From: Polaromonas sp.
Lineage (GTDB): Bacteria > Pseudomonadota > Gammaproteobacteria > Burkholderiales > Burkholderiaceae_C
DNA: 39,338 nucleotides
Assembly (NCBI RefSeq): GCF_012927415.1
Contig: NZ_JABBPF010000052.1
Location: forward strand, 1 to 39,338
Reading direction: 5' to 3'
In this document: positions 8,488 through 17,279 of the stretch, piece after piece
Layout: the number at the start of each line of letters is the position of its first letter
Position numbering within the stretch: the stretch's first letter is position 1
Program-made: the position numbers and the translations under genes
Notes under the pieces: model-generated
The model's input: the letters and a program-made list of their open reading frames with translations, nothing else
Told to the model about the DNA's origin: nothing
Databases searched by the model: none

Positions 8488-9915
8488 TTATTCGATCGCC
8501 TTGCCCATGTCTTCAATCACTTTTTTGGCATCGCCAAACACCATCATGGTTTTGTCCATGTAAAAAAGCTCGTTGTCCAGACCGGCATAACCCGCCGCCA
8601 TGGAGCGCTTGTTGACGATGACGGTCTTGGCCTTGTAAGCCTCCAGAATCGGCATGCCGTAAATGGCACTGCCCTTGACGTGCGCGGCGGGGTTAACCAC
8701 GTCGTTGGCACCCAGAATGATGGCGACATCGGCCTGGCCAAATTCGGCATTGATGTCTTCCATTTCGAACACCTGGTCGTAAGGCACTTCAGCCTCCGCA
8801 AGCAGCACATTCATGTGGCCGGGCATGCGGCCGGCTACCGGGTGGATGGCGTATTTAACGGTGATGCCTTTGTCCGTCAGTTTTTGCGCCAGTTCCTTGA
8901 CCGCATGCTGGGCTCTGGCCACCGCCAGGCCGTAACCCGGCACGATGATGACGGTTTCGGCATTGCCGAGAATGAAAGCGGCGTCATCGGCAGAGCCTGA
9001 CTTGACCGGGCGCTGTTCCTTGGAACCGGTCGCGGCAGTTGTTGCCTCGCCGCCAAAGCCACCCAGAATCACGTTGAAGAAGGAACGGTTCATCGCCTTG
9101 CACATGATGTAGGACAGGATTGCGCCCGAGGAACCGACCAGCGAACCCGCAATGATCAACATGGCGTTGTTCAGCGAAAAGCCAATGCCGGCAGCGGCCC
9201 AGCCTGAATAGCTGTTGAGCATGGACACCACCACCGGCATGTCAGCGCCGCCAATCGGAATGATGATCAGCACGCCCATTGCAAAAGATAGCGCCAGCAT
9301 GGCAAAAAATGCCGCCCAGTTGCCGGTCAGCATGAAAGTTACGCCAAGCGCCAGAGTGAGTAGGCCAAGCGCGAGGTTCAGCTTGTGCTGACCGGCGAAC
9401 TGCACCGGCGCGCCCTGGAACAAGCGGAACTTGTAGCTGCCGGAGAGCTTGCCGAATGCAATTACCGAGCCGCTGAAGGTGATGGCGCCGATGGCTGCGC
9501 CCAAGAACAGTTCGAGCCGGTTGCCAGCCGGAATCGGCATACCCTTATCCAGGCCATGCAGCAACGCATGTGGCTCGAGCACGGCGGCCACGGCGATAAA
9601 CACAGCCGCTAGGCCGATCATGCTGTGGAAGAAGGCAACCAGTTCCGGCATCTTGGTCATTTCAACGGTTTTGGCGCGGTATGCACCGTAGCCGCCGCCC
9701 ACCACCAGCCCCAGCAGCACCCACGCCATGCCCAAGGCCTTGCCGCCCGAAGTCTCAACGATCAGAGCAGCCGTGGTCAGAACGGCAATCGCCATGCCGA
9801 CCATACCGAAAAGGTTGCCGCGCAACGAGGTGGTCGGATGCGACAAGCCCTTGAGCGCCTGGATGAAAAATACGGAAGCCACCAAATACAGCAGCGTGAC
9901 AATGTTCATGCTCAT
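8488..9915 (-). CDS. pntB: NAD(P) transhydrogenase subunit beta
   Basis: PntB is the membrane and NADP(H)-binding part of the proton-translocating transhydrogenase that uses proton-motive force to make NADPH from NADH. The 475-residue protein has about eight to nine hydrophobic helices in the first 290 residues, with membrane domain II motifs such as PVVVSMLNSYSGWAAAGIGF, then the soluble domain III with VIIVPGYGLAVARAQH, DQVFEMEDINAEF, and ANDVVNPAA plus YAGLDNELFY for NADP binding. Length is normal. The start ATG overlaps the pntAb stop in ATGA (9912-9915), a sign of tight coupling. Confidence 0.96.
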   Translation of the reverse strand: MSMNIVTLLYLVASVFFIQALKGLSHPTTSLRGNLFGMVGMAIAVLTTAALIVETSGGKALGMAWVLLGLVVGGGYGAYRAKTVEMTKMPELVAFFHSMIGLAAVFIAVAAVLEPHALLHGLDKGMPIPAGNRLELFLGAAIGAITFSGSVIAFGKLSGSYKFRLFQGAPVQFAGQHKLNLALGLLTLALGVTFMLTGNWAAFFAMLALSFAMGVLIIIPIGGADMPVVVSMLNSYSGWAAAGIGFSLNNAMLIIAGSLVGSSGAILSYIMCKAMNRSFFNVILGGFGGEATTAATGSKEQRPVKSGSADDAAFILGNAETVIIVPGYGLAVARAQHAVKELAQKLTDKGITVKYAIHPVAGRMPGHMNVLLAEAEVPYDQVFEMEDINAEFGQADVAIILGANDVVNPAAHVKGSAIYGMPILEAYKAKTVIVNKRSMAAGYAGLDNELFYMDKTMMVFGDAKKVIEDMGKAIE

Positions 9916-10247
9916 TTGGAAACTCCCGCATCCGCGGCCGAAATGGCTGGCGCCTTCTTTTCCTTTTTCCGGAACATCTCAAGCATCCGGCGCGTGACCA
10001 GGAAACCGCCGAAGATATTCACCGACGCCAGCGCCACAGCGAGCACGCCCATGGTTTTTCCCAGTGGCGTTTCGGTCAGCGCGGCGGCGAGCATGGCGCC
10101 GACAATCACGATGGCCGAAATGGCGTTGGTAACCGCCATCAGGGGCGTGTGCAAGGCGGGCGTGACAGTCCACACCACGTGGTAACCCACGTAAATGGCC
10201 AGAACAAAAATAATCAGGTTGATGATGGTGGGTGACACTGCATCCAT
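9912..10247 (-). CDS. pntAb: NAD(P) transhydrogenase subunit alpha, membrane part
   Basis: This 111-residue protein corresponds to the C-terminal membrane domain of E. coli PntA and carries hydrophobic helices (NLIIFVLAIYVGYHVVW, TNAISAIVIVGAML, TMGVLAVALASVNIFGGFLV). In many bacteria the alpha subunit is split, as here, giving a three-gene set with pntAa upstream and pntB downstream. It ends in a short charged tail. It overlaps pntB by four bases and follows pntAa by 72 bases. It probably forms part of the proton channel with PntB. Confidence 0.94.
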   Translation of the reverse strand: MDAVSPTIINLIIFVLAIYVGYHVVWTVTPALHTPLMAVTNAISAIVIVGAMLAAALTETPLGKTMGVLAVALASVNIFGGFLVTRRMLEMFRKKEKKAPAISAADAGVSK

Positions 10248-10319
10248 GGTCTTCTCCGTGAGGGGTTGCGCAAGGCTTTAACGGGGGAATTTCCGCTTTT
10301 TCCGGTTATCGGGACTGGC

Positions 10320-11435
10320 TTATTTGCGTTTGACTTCGCCGTTTTGCGTCATCAGGCATGCCGCCACGATATCGTCGGCCAAATCGATGTTGAGCGCGCC
10401 CTCCTTCGTGATGATGAGCTTCAGGAAATCGAGCAGATTGCGCGCGTACAGCGCGCTGGCATCGGCCGCGACCAGCGCCGGCACGTTGGTCTGACCCATC
10501 AGTGTTACGCCATGCTTGATCACGGTTTTGTCAGGTTCGGTCAAGGGGCAATTACCGCCTTGAGGCGCGGCCAGATCGACAATGACACTGCCAGGCTTCA
10601 TGGACCTGACCATGTCTTCGGTCACCAGCACCGGCGCGGCACGCCCAGGAATCAGGGCCGTGGTGATCACCACATCAGCCTGCGCCACGCGCTTGGCAAC
10701 CTCCAGCTTTTGACGCTCCAGCCAGCGGGGTGGCATGGGCTTGGCATATCCGCCCACGCCAATCGCCGCTTCACGCTCTTCATCGGTTTCGTAGGGCACG
10801 TCAATGAACTTCGCGCCCAGCGATTCGACCTGCTCTTTCACGCTGGGTCGCACATCGCTGGCTTCAATCACCGCACCCAGGCGCTTGGCCGTGGCAATGG
10901 CCTGCAGGCCCGCCACGCCAACGCCGAGAATCACCACGCGGGCGGCCTTGACGGTGCCCGCCGCCGTCATCAGCATTGGGAAAAAGCGCTGGTACTGGTC
11001 AGCGGCCATCATCACGGCCTTGTACCCAGCGATATTGGCCTGCGACGAGAGTACGTCCATGCTCTGCGCGCGGCTGGTGCGCGGCGCGGCTTCGAGCGCA
11101 AACGAGGTCAGCTCGGCCGCCGCCCGACGCTGCAGCCCGGCGGCGTCAAAAGGATTCAACATGCCAACCACCACGCTACCAGGCCTGGCATAGGCCATTT
11201 CGCTGTCCAGCGGGCAGCGCACCTTGAGCACGATGTCGGCAGCGTAAGCGCCGGCCGCATCGGTAATCTCGACGCCGACTGCACTGTAGGCATCATCGGG
11301 AACACTGGCGGCGACGCCAGCACCCGACTGGACACGGACGGTGTGACCCTGGGCGATGAGTTTCTTCGCCGTTTCTGGCGTGATCGCGACGCGTGTTTCT
11401 GCAGCCGTCAGTTCGGCAGGTACCCCAATCAGCAT
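10320..11435 (-). CDS. pntAa: NAD(P) transhydrogenase subunit alpha, NAD-binding part
   Basis: Soluble domain I of the transhydrogenase, binding NAD(H). The 371-residue protein has the alanine-dehydrogenase-like fold: MLIGVPAELTAAETRVAITP at the N-terminus, the Rossmann motif VILGVGVAGLQAIATAKRLG followed by the acidic VIEASDVRP, and the conserved loop APVLVTEDMVRSMKPGSVIVD. Length fits the split form of the subunit. A strong ribosome-binding site (GAGGAG) precedes the ATG at 11435. It is the first gene of pntAa-pntAb-pntB. Its 5' side is A+T-richer DNA and then a decayed gene fragment, so it probably has its own promoter around 11450-11540. Confidence 0.95.
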   Translation of the reverse strand: MLIGVPAELTAAETRVAITPETAKKLIAQGHTVRVQSGAGVAASVPDDAYSAVGVEITDAAGAYAADIVLKVRCPLDSEMAYARPGSVVVGMLNPFDAAGLQRRAAAELTSFALEAAPRTSRAQSMDVLSSQANIAGYKAVMMAADQYQRFFPMLMTAAGTVKAARVVILGVGVAGLQAIATAKRLGAVIEASDVRPSVKEQVESLGAKFIDVPYETDEEREAAIGVGGYAKPMPPRWLERQKLEVAKRVAQADVVITTALIPGRAAPVLVTEDMVRSMKPGSVIVDLAAPQGGNCPLTEPDKTVIKHGVTLMGQTNVPALVAADASALYARNLLDFLKLIITKEGALNIDLADDIVAACLMTQNGEVKRK

Positions 11436-11619
11436 GGGTGTCTCCTCAGTACTTTGGTTTTGATGGAAGGCCCCATAGGGGGCCGGACGAAATATTAAAC
11501 TTTCGTAAAGCTTACATGAGTTTTTTGTAAATTCTTGTGAGGGCGATTGGTAGTTTTATTTTTTTGGCCGTCCCGAAGCAAACCGCCAAAAGCCATCACG
11601 CTTCACGCTCACGCACGCA

Positions 11620-12230
11620 GCAAGGCACGATATGGCACTTACCCTTGTGCAACTTGGACCTGCGCATCGAGGCGTCAGGTGTGACCGCGTACACGAGGTC
11701 GTCTATCCCGGCCCTCCCGGCCCAGTACTGGAGAAAGGCTTTGTGCGATCGATGGCGTCTTTCCTGATGCTGCACCAGAGACAAGGCGCCGGTGCCAATC
11801 GGCTGCGGGTCAATTTTCTCCGGCGAGCCGTTTTGAGCATGACATCCGCGTTTTCCTTCGACTGCAGCGCCGTGTGAGGCATGCCCAGGTTGGCCAGGAA
11901 GGAAGCCTCCGGCTAATTGAGCGTGATCCTCGCAGCTTGATCGTTGATTTTTGCCACCGACTGCATCAACCCGGGAATGGCCATGTCGCTACAGCGGGAG
12001 TGATTGAGGCTGGCGATCTTGAAGTAGGCGTTGTCTTTCTTTCACTGGCGCTCGAACATGAACTGCACGTCGTCGTGCATGCATGTTGCGCGTGGGATTG
12101 AATGCGCGTTTTTGTTCCACTTTGAGTTCTTGCGCAGGGCAAAGATGTAATCCTTGCCGTGGGGAAAGATACCGAACTTCCCGGCCAAACCCGGCAACAC
12201 CGCGCAAACTGGCCATCGATAACGCGAAGA
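11620..12230 (-). pseudogene. Decayed fragment of a DppA-type dipeptide-binding protein gene
   Basis: Minus-strand translation in shifting frames recovers a family 5 solute-binding protein: VLPGLAGKFG...GKDYIFALRKNSKWN (from about 12200), then FNPTRNMHA in another frame, DDVQFMFERQ followed by a stop, KKDNAYFKIAS, another stop, PEASFLANLGM, and finally IDDLVYAVTPDASMRRSKLHKGKCHIVP (ending about 11623). These match, in order, the E. coli DppA segments around VIPGLAEKW, YTFHLRKGVKWH, FKPTRDLNADDVVFSFDRQ, RPEAPFLADLAM and FSITPDASVRYAKLQKNECQVMP as I recall them. At least two stops and two frameshifts are present, and both ends of the gene are missing (roughly residues 75-260 of about 535 remain). 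It lies directly after the ABC importer operon, so it may be a lost paralogous binding protein. Confidence 0.85.
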
Positions 12231-12309
12231 AAACACAGGGATGGGTGTTGCGACAGTTTTCACGGCGCTACGCCCGAATGCGGCCGGAAGAAATATCCGT
12301 ATCAACCCG

Positions 12310-12327
12310 TTCAGGCGACCGCCTGAA
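12310..12327 (-). terminator. Hairpin directly after ridA-family gene
   Basis: TTCAGGC and GCCTGAA pair over a four-base loop (GACC on the plus strand), three bases beyond the stop at 12330. Stable seven-pair stem, but no T-run. It marks the likely 3' end of the nine-gene array. Confidence 0.5.
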
Positions 12328-12329
12328 GG

Positions 12330-12692
12330 CTAAAGTGCCTGACCAGGCCTGACTGCGGTGGCAACGATCTCTACCTTCCAGCCTGGATTGGCCAGTTCAA
12401 GTTTGAAGCAATCGCGAGCGGGTGGACTGCCTTTGTCGACCCACTGGTCCCAAGCGGAATTCAGGCCTGCATAATGCCGAAAATCACTCAGATAAATCGT
12501 CGTCGTCAGCAATCTTGACTTGTTGGTTCCGGCGCGCGCCAGCATCACGTCGAGTTTGCGAAGCACTTCAGTGGTTTGCGGTTCGATAGTGGCGTCCAGC
12601 GTGTCCGGCACTTGGCCAGATACAAACACCAACGCTCCGGTGGCGACCATGTCGCACATTCTTTCGTTGGCATCGAATCGCTCAATCGTCAT
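12330..12692 (-). CDS. RidA/YjgF-family protein
   Basis: RidA proteins hydrolyse reactive enamine/imine intermediates released by PLP enzymes. The 120-residue product has the YjgF/YER057c/UK114 fold motifs: VFVSGQVPD, LRKLDVMLARAG, IYLSDFRHYAGLN, and the active-site region PPARDCFKLE (arginine expected to bind the carboxylate) plus VEIVATAV (glutamate). It resembles RidA subgroup members rather than canonical E. coli RidA, since the LxxxDxxxEIEAIA tail is altered. I chose the ATG at 12692 because AAGGAAAG precedes it; an ATG at 12713 touching the upstream stop has no such site. It is the last gene of the array, 21 bases after the ATPase gene. Its presence beside a PLP enzyme suggests it clears imines formed in that pathway. 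Confidence 0.88.
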   Translation of the reverse strand: MTIERFDANERMCDMVATGALVFVSGQVPDTLDATIEPQTTEVLRKLDVMLARAGTNKSRLLTTTIYLSDFRHYAGLNSAWDQWVDKGSPPARDCFKLELANPGWKVEIVATAVRPGQAL

Positions 12693-12713
12693 AAAACTTT
12701 CCTTTATATACAT

Positions 12714-14351
12714 TCAAGTTATTGCGCCCGCCAGACATGCGTCATGTCTGAACCTTCGGCCGGGAATGGCAGCGATGAGTTCGCGGGTATAGGCCTGCTC
12801 GGGCGCACCGCAAATGGCAGCGGCGGGTCCTTGCTCGACAATGCCGCCCGCACGCATCACAACGATGCGATCGCATAAGCCAGACGCCACTCGCAGGTCA
12901 TGGGTGATGAACAGCATGGCCAGCCCAAGCTCTTGCCGGATTTCGCGCAGCAGCGCCAGTACCTGCGCCTGAACCGATACATCCAGGGCCGACACCGCCT
13001 CATCGGCAATCAGCAGCCTGGGTTGCATTGCCAGCGCTCGCGCAATACTGATGCGCTGTCGCTGGCCGCCCGAAAATTGATGCGGAAACCGGCTGAGGGA
13101 ACCAGGAGCGAGGCCAACAATGCGAATTAGTTCAGCGGCGCGGGCATGGGCGACGTCACGCGCGACCCCGGTATTGATCGGTCCGGCGGCAATGATGTTG
13201 CCCACACGGTGCCTCGGATTAAGCGAGGCATAAGGGTCCTGAAACACCATCTGGATCTGCTGGCGCGTAACGCCGAGCTGGCGCCTGCTCAAGCCCACGG
13301 TAGACCTTCCGTCAAACATGATGGATCCACTGTCTGGCTGCAGCAGACCGACCACCACTTTGCCCAACGTGGACTTGCCGGAACCGGACTCACCCACGAC
13401 ACCGACAGTCTCGCCAGCATCGACATGAAGGCTGACGCGGTCCAGGGCAGTGGTCATGCGACCGCCGCGCCCAGCATACTTTTTGCACAGATCGCTGACC
13501 TGAAGCAACGGTGCGCGCTGCACGGGCACACTGTCGGTGTCGGGCCGATCCTTCAGCTCTGGCACCGCGGCAATCAGCTTGCGCGTGTAGGGATGCGCCG
13601 GAGAACGCAGCACATCACCCACGGGACCAGACTCTACACAGCAACCCTGCTGCATCACCAGCACCCGATCGGCAATGTCAGCCACGACACCAAAATCGTG
13701 GGTAATGAACAGAACGCCGATCCCACGCCTGGTTTGCAATTCTCGAATGAGCGTCAGGATTTGCGCTTGGGTTGTCACATCCAGCGCCGTTGTAGGCTCG
13801 TCGGCAATCAACAGCCTCGGCTCCAATGCTAGTGCCATCGCAATCATCACGCGCTGACGCTGCCCCCCGGACAGCTGAAAAGGATAAGCGGACACCACGC
13901 GGGCTGGGTCAGGCAGTTGCACGTCCGTCAGCAACTCAATGGACTTGTCCCGGCGCGCGACTGCGCCCATCGACAGGTGGGCGCCAAAGACCTCTCCAAG
14001 CTGCTGACCAATCGTCATGAGCGGATTCAGCGCCGTCATCGGCTCCTGAAAAATCATACCCACAGCCGCGCCGCGCAACTTGCGCAGTGCCGCTTCGGGC
14101 AAGGCGCTGATCTCGGTATCGCCCAAAAACACTTGGCCCGAGCAATGGCGCACCCCATGCGCCGGCAGAAGACCAATCAGGGAGTGCGCAATCATCGACT
14201 TGCCGGATCCCGACTCCCCCACCACGCACACCGTCTCCCCCGGGTAAATCTCAAACGACACGTTATTGACAACCAGGCGCTGCGGCGTCTGGCCCGTGAT
14301 TTCAACCGATAGAGACTCGAGCCGGGCCACAGGCATGCCGCGCGCGTTCAT
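12714..14351 (-). CDS. Peptide-type ABC transporter, fused two-domain ATPase (DppD-DppF)
   Basis: Cytoplasmic motor of an oligopeptide/dipeptide-family importer. The 545-residue chain carries two complete ABC cassettes. First half: Walker [17 protein letters not shown] (about 45-60), signature [12 protein letters not shown], Walker [14 protein letters not shown]. Second half (from about 275): Walker [17 protein letters not shown], signature [12 protein letters not shown], Walker [14 protein letters not shown]; the Asp-Glu pair is intact in both. The linker after the first cassette contains the oligopeptide-transporter C-terminal region ([17 protein letters not shown]). Separate dppD and dppF genes are common in enteric bacteria; a single fused gene occurs in many proteobacteria. 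It overlaps the upstream permease gene by four bases (ATGA, 14348-14351). Confidence 0.95.
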   Translation of the reverse strand: MNARGMPVARLESLSVEITGQTPQRLVVNNVSFEIYPGETVCVVGESGSGKSMIAHSLIGLLPAHGVRHCSGQVFLGDTEISALPEAALRKLRGAAVGMIFQEPMTALNPLMTIGQQLGEVFGAHLSMGAVARRDKSIELLTDVQLPDPARVVSAYPFQLSGGQRQRVMIAMALALEPRLLIADEPTTALDVTTQAQILTLIRELQTRRGIGVLFITHDFGVVADIADRVLVMQQGCCVESGPVGDVLRSPAHPYTRKLIAAVPELKDRPDTDSVPVQRAPLLQVSDLCKKYAGRGGRMTTALDRVSLHVDAGETVGVVGESGSGKSTLGKVVVGLLQPDSGSIMFDGRSTVGLSRRQLGVTRQQIQMVFQDPYASLNPRHRVGNIIAAGPINTGVARDVAHARAAELIRIVGLAPGSLSRFPHQFSGGQRQRISIARALAMQPRLLIADEAVSALDVSVQAQVLALLREIRQELGLAMLFITHDLRVASGLCDRIVVMRAGGIVEQGPAAAICGAPEQAYTRELIAAIPGRRFRHDACLAGAIT

Positions 14352-15190
14352 GGTGCTTCCTCCACGGATTGCAGATGGGGGTTGAGCGCATCATTGAGTG
14401 CCTCCCCAATCAGATTGATCGCCAGAACGGTCAGCACGATTGCCAGGCCGGGAAACACACTCATCCACCACGCCATGCGCATCACCGTACGCGACGACCC
14501 GATGATGTAGCCCCAGCTCATCAGGTTGGGATCGCCCAGTCCGAGGAAGCTCAATGCCGACTCAAGGAGAATGGCGGTGGCCACCATCATGGAGCCTGCC
14601 ACGACAATGGGCGACAAGGTATTGGGCAGGATCTCCTTGAAAATGATGGCGATATCTGATCGTCCCGTGAGCCAGGCCGCCTGTACATACTCACGCGAGC
14701 GCATGCTCATGAATTCCGCGCGAACAAGCCTGGCAATCGGCGGCCACGATACCACCGCGATAGCGCCAACGATGGCCTCGATCCTCGGATTAAAAATAGC
14801 CACCAGCACCACCGCCAGCACGAAGCTGGGGATCGTCTGAAAAAACTCGATGAAGCCGACCAGCAAGTGGTCAACCCAGCCGCCTACATAGCCCGCGACC
14901 GCGCCAAGCGTAATGCCGACGGCCAGCGCGGCCACAGTGGATACAACACCGATAAGGAGCGAGACATAGGCGCCGTGCGCAATGCCTGCTGCTACGTCGC
15001 GCCCCAGCATGTCGCTGCCCAGCAGCAAGCCCTCGGTCAACGGAGGCTCAAATGGAGCCCCCACGGTGTCCCATGGGCTGACGGGAAACAGCCAACGCGC
15101 GGTCAACGCCAGCCCGATGACCGCCAGCAGAATTGCCAGGCCCAGCAAGCCGCCCTTGGTCTGCGCATAACGGGTAAAAACACCTTTCAT
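14348..15190 (-). CDS. Peptide-type ABC transporter permease (DppC family)
   Basis: Inner-membrane permease partner of the DppB-type protein. The 280-residue product has about six hydrophobic helices, an N-terminal segment with the usual first helix (GLLGLAILLAVIGLALTARWLF), the GLLLGSDMLGRDVAAGIAHGAYVSLLIG region typical of DppC/OppC, and the EAA loop around ILPNTLSPIVVAGSMM. Start and stop overlap its neighbours by four bases on both sides (15187-15190 and 14348-14351), so dppB-dppC-ATPase are translationally coupled. Substrate cannot be deduced from the permease. Confidence 0.95.
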   Translation of the reverse strand: MKGVFTRYAQTKGGLLGLAILLAVIGLALTARWLFPVSPWDTVGAPFEPPLTEGLLLGSDMLGRDVAAGIAHGAYVSLLIGVVSTVAALAVGITLGAVAGYVGGWVDHLLVGFIEFFQTIPSFVLAVVLVAIFNPRIEAIVGAIAVVSWPPIARLVRAEFMSMRSREYVQAAWLTGRSDIAIIFKEILPNTLSPIVVAGSMMVATAILLESALSFLGLGDPNLMSWGYIIGSSRTVMRMAWWMSVFPGLAIVLTVLAINLIGEALNDALNPHLQSVEEAP

Positions 15191-16158
15191 GACAGCTCAA
15201 TCCTCGGGTCAACATAGGCATAGATGAAATCGGTTAGCAGATTGACGCCGACCACAATAACGGAGATCACAAAGAAGACCCCCAGCAAAACGCCGTAATC
15301 GCGCTGACTGACAGCTTCAAAAGCGAGCCGGCCGACCCCTGGCCAGGCAAAAATGGTCTCCACCACGATAGACCCACCGACCAGCCCACCCGCGTGAATC
15401 CCGGCATAGGTAATAATGGGCAAGAGCGCATTGCGAAGCACGTGGCTGACCAGCACCTGCCGCTCGGGCAGGCCCTTGGCACGCGCGGTCTTGACGAAAT
15501 CGAGCCGACTTACCTCCAGCATTGAGGCTCGTGCCAGGCGCGCATAGATGGCCACATAAAAGAGCGACAGTGTGGCGACAGGCAAGATAGCGTGGCGGGC
15601 AACGTCAAGCACCGCTTGCAAGCCCGTCATGTCGGCACCAATGGAAGAATAGCCATAGGCGGGCAGCCAATTAAGTCCGACAGAAAAGACCAGCACCAGT
15701 AGCAGTCCCGACCAAAAAATGGGGGTTGCATAAAACAGAAGGGCTGCAGCAGAAATGGCAGTATCGGTCCAACTACCGACCCGCCGCGCCGACAGCACTC
15801 CGAGCAGAACCCCCAAAGACACAGACAACACAAAGGCAATTCCCGTCAGCAGCAACGTGGCCGGCAACCGCTCCAGGATCAGCGTTAACACGGGCTGCTG
15901 CTGACGATGCGAGTAGCCGAGGTCGAGGTGCACAAGGTGATTGGCATACACACCCAATTGGGTCGAAAGTGGCTGATCCAGGCCAAACTCCTTCCGCAGT
16001 TGCGCCAGGTAAATTTCATCGGACGCGCCAGACTGCCCCGCCATTACTTGGGCCGGATCGCCAGGCGCCATGCGCACAAGAAAAAAATTGACAACGGCGA
16101 TTAAAGCGATCACCACTACCGCCTTGCCGCATCGGAGCGCCATTGAGCGTATTTTCAC
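15187..16158 (-). CDS. Peptide-type ABC transporter permease (DppB family)
   Basis: The first permease of the importer, 323 residues, about six membrane helices. It shows the DppB/OppB pattern: N-terminal helix then FFLVRMAPGDPAQVMAGQ, a periplasmic loop with LRKEFGLDQPLSTQLGVYANHLVHLDLGYS, and the cytoplasmic EAA region HVLRNALLPIITYAGIHAG followed by VVETIFAWPGVGRLAFEAV. Length fits. It follows the amidohydrolase gene by 58 bases, the largest gap inside this array, so a minor internal promoter is possible. Confidence 0.95.
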   Translation of the reverse strand: MKIRSMALRCGKAVVVIALIAVVNFFLVRMAPGDPAQVMAGQSGASDEIYLAQLRKEFGLDQPLSTQLGVYANHLVHLDLGYSHRQQQPVLTLILERLPATLLLTGIAFVLSVSLGVLLGVLSARRVGSWTDTAISAAALLFYATPIFWSGLLLVLVFSVGLNWLPAYGYSSIGADMTGLQAVLDVARHAILPVATLSLFYVAIYARLARASMLEVSRLDFVKTARAKGLPERQVLVSHVLRNALLPIITYAGIHAGGLVGGSIVVETIFAWPGVGRLAFEAVSQRDYGVLLGVFFVISVIVVGVNLLTDFIYAYVDPRIELS

Positions 16159-16216
16159 TAAAAATTTCTCCTGCCTGGATTTACCGCCAAGCTATTCAAG
16201 ACAATAAATACTGCGA

Positions 16217-17242
16217 TTAACAGTGCCCCGAGAGGACGCGCAAGAAGTCGCGCGCAAGACTTCCAAGTTCTTCGTGCAGATAGCCGCCTTCCTGCACGGC
16301 AACACAGGGCAAACCAAGTGCAGAGATAGCCTGCGCCATCGCCATGAAGCCCGCTGTGGATACACGGTGTGCCCCATGCGGGTCCTTTTCATGGGCATCG
16401 AATCCCAGCGATAGCACCAAGGCTTGCGGCGCATAGCTGCGCACGGCCGCCAAAGCGCTGGCCAGGGCACGCATGACCTCCGCATCTCCACTGCCCACCG
16501 GAAAAGGCAGATTAAGGTTGAAACCCAAGCCCTCACCTTCGCCGCATTCGGAAGGCGTTCCGGAGAAGAACGGATAGAACCCGTCGGGGTCTCCATGAAT
16601 GGACGCGAAGAACACATCAGAACGGTCGTAAAAGATGTCCTGTGTGCCATTGCCGTGATGCACGTCCACATCAAGAATGGCCACCCGTTTGAATTGACGA
16701 CGAAGCAGCTGGGCAGCGACGGCTGCATTGTTGAGATAACAAAAGCCACCGGCCTGGGAGCGCGTGGCATGGTGCCCTGGCGGGCGACACAAAGCATAGG
16801 CCGAGGCCGCCCCCCCCATTACCGCCAGCGCCGCATCGGCCGCGCAGCCAGCTGCGGCCAAAGCAGCCTGCCATGTGCCCGCAGCAATGGGGCAAGCCGC
16901 GTCCTGGGTGTAGAAGCCGGCCTGCCCGATAACGCTTTCTGGCCGGTGCCGAAATCGCCCTCCCGGATGCGTGTTGGCCACAATTTCAGCCCCGGCATCA
17001 GGCAGCCGCGCCCACGCCTGGTAAGCCGTTTCGAGGAATCGAACCAATCCTGTATCGTGCACCGCCAGTACGGCGTCAAGGCCCTGGTAGGTTGGGGCGA
17101 CCAGCTCAAACCCCGCGCCACCCAACGCATGGGCGATGGCGTGTGCGCGAGCTGCGGTTTCTGGATTGGGAACAAGCTGACCCGCTTTCAGGAACATAAG
17201 CGGCTGATGCAGCGCATGGACATCGCTGTAAAAAACTTTCAT
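16217..17242 (-). CDS. Acetylpolyamine amidohydrolase / histone deacetylase-like enzyme
   Basis: A zinc amidohydrolase of the arginase/deacetylase superfamily, closest in pattern to bacterial acetylpolyamine amidohydrolases, which remove acetyl or other short acyl groups from amines. The 341-residue product contains RPPGHHA (His157, His158), LDVDVHHGNGTQDIF (Asp193 and His195 as zinc ligands), SLGFDAHEKDP (Asp282, third ligand) and VQEGGY with the catalytic Tyr321, so all expected catalytic residues are present. The N-terminus (MKVFYSDVHALHQP) resembles the Mycoplana enzyme as I recall it. It lies between the binding-protein and permease genes, which argues that its substrate is imported by this ABC system. 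No signal peptide, so it acts in the cytoplasm. Real substrate unknown. Confidence 0.9.
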   Translation of the reverse strand: MKVFYSDVHALHQPLMFLKAGQLVPNPETAARAHAIAHALGGAGFELVAPTYQGLDAVLAVHDTGLVRFLETAYQAWARLPDAGAEIVANTHPGGRFRHRPESVIGQAGFYTQDAACPIAAGTWQAALAAAGCAADAALAVMGGAASAYALCRPPGHHATRSQAGGFCYLNNAAVAAQLLRRQFKRVAILDVDVHHGNGTQDIFYDRSDVFFASIHGDPDGFYPFFSGTPSECGEGEGLGFNLNLPFPVGSGDAEVMRALASALAAVRSYAPQALVLSLGFDAHEKDPHGAHRVSTAGFMAMAQAISALGLPCVAVQEGGYLHEELGSLARDFLRVLSGHC

Positions 17243-17279
17243 GGCGCGTTCCGTAAGACTTTTAAAGAGTAAAGGCCGC

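Noticed and set aside
10266-11498. Long plus-strand reading frame opposite pntAa (and similar ones opposite mmsA and fadD)
   Set aside because: These are antisense shadows caused by high GC at third codon positions; the products are rich in His, Arg and Gln with no motifs, while the other strand carries clear enzymes.
11500-12330. Transposase or insertion-sequence remnant in the pntAa-ridA gap
   Set aside because: No terminal inverted repeats or transposase motifs; the readable text matches a DppA-type protein instead.
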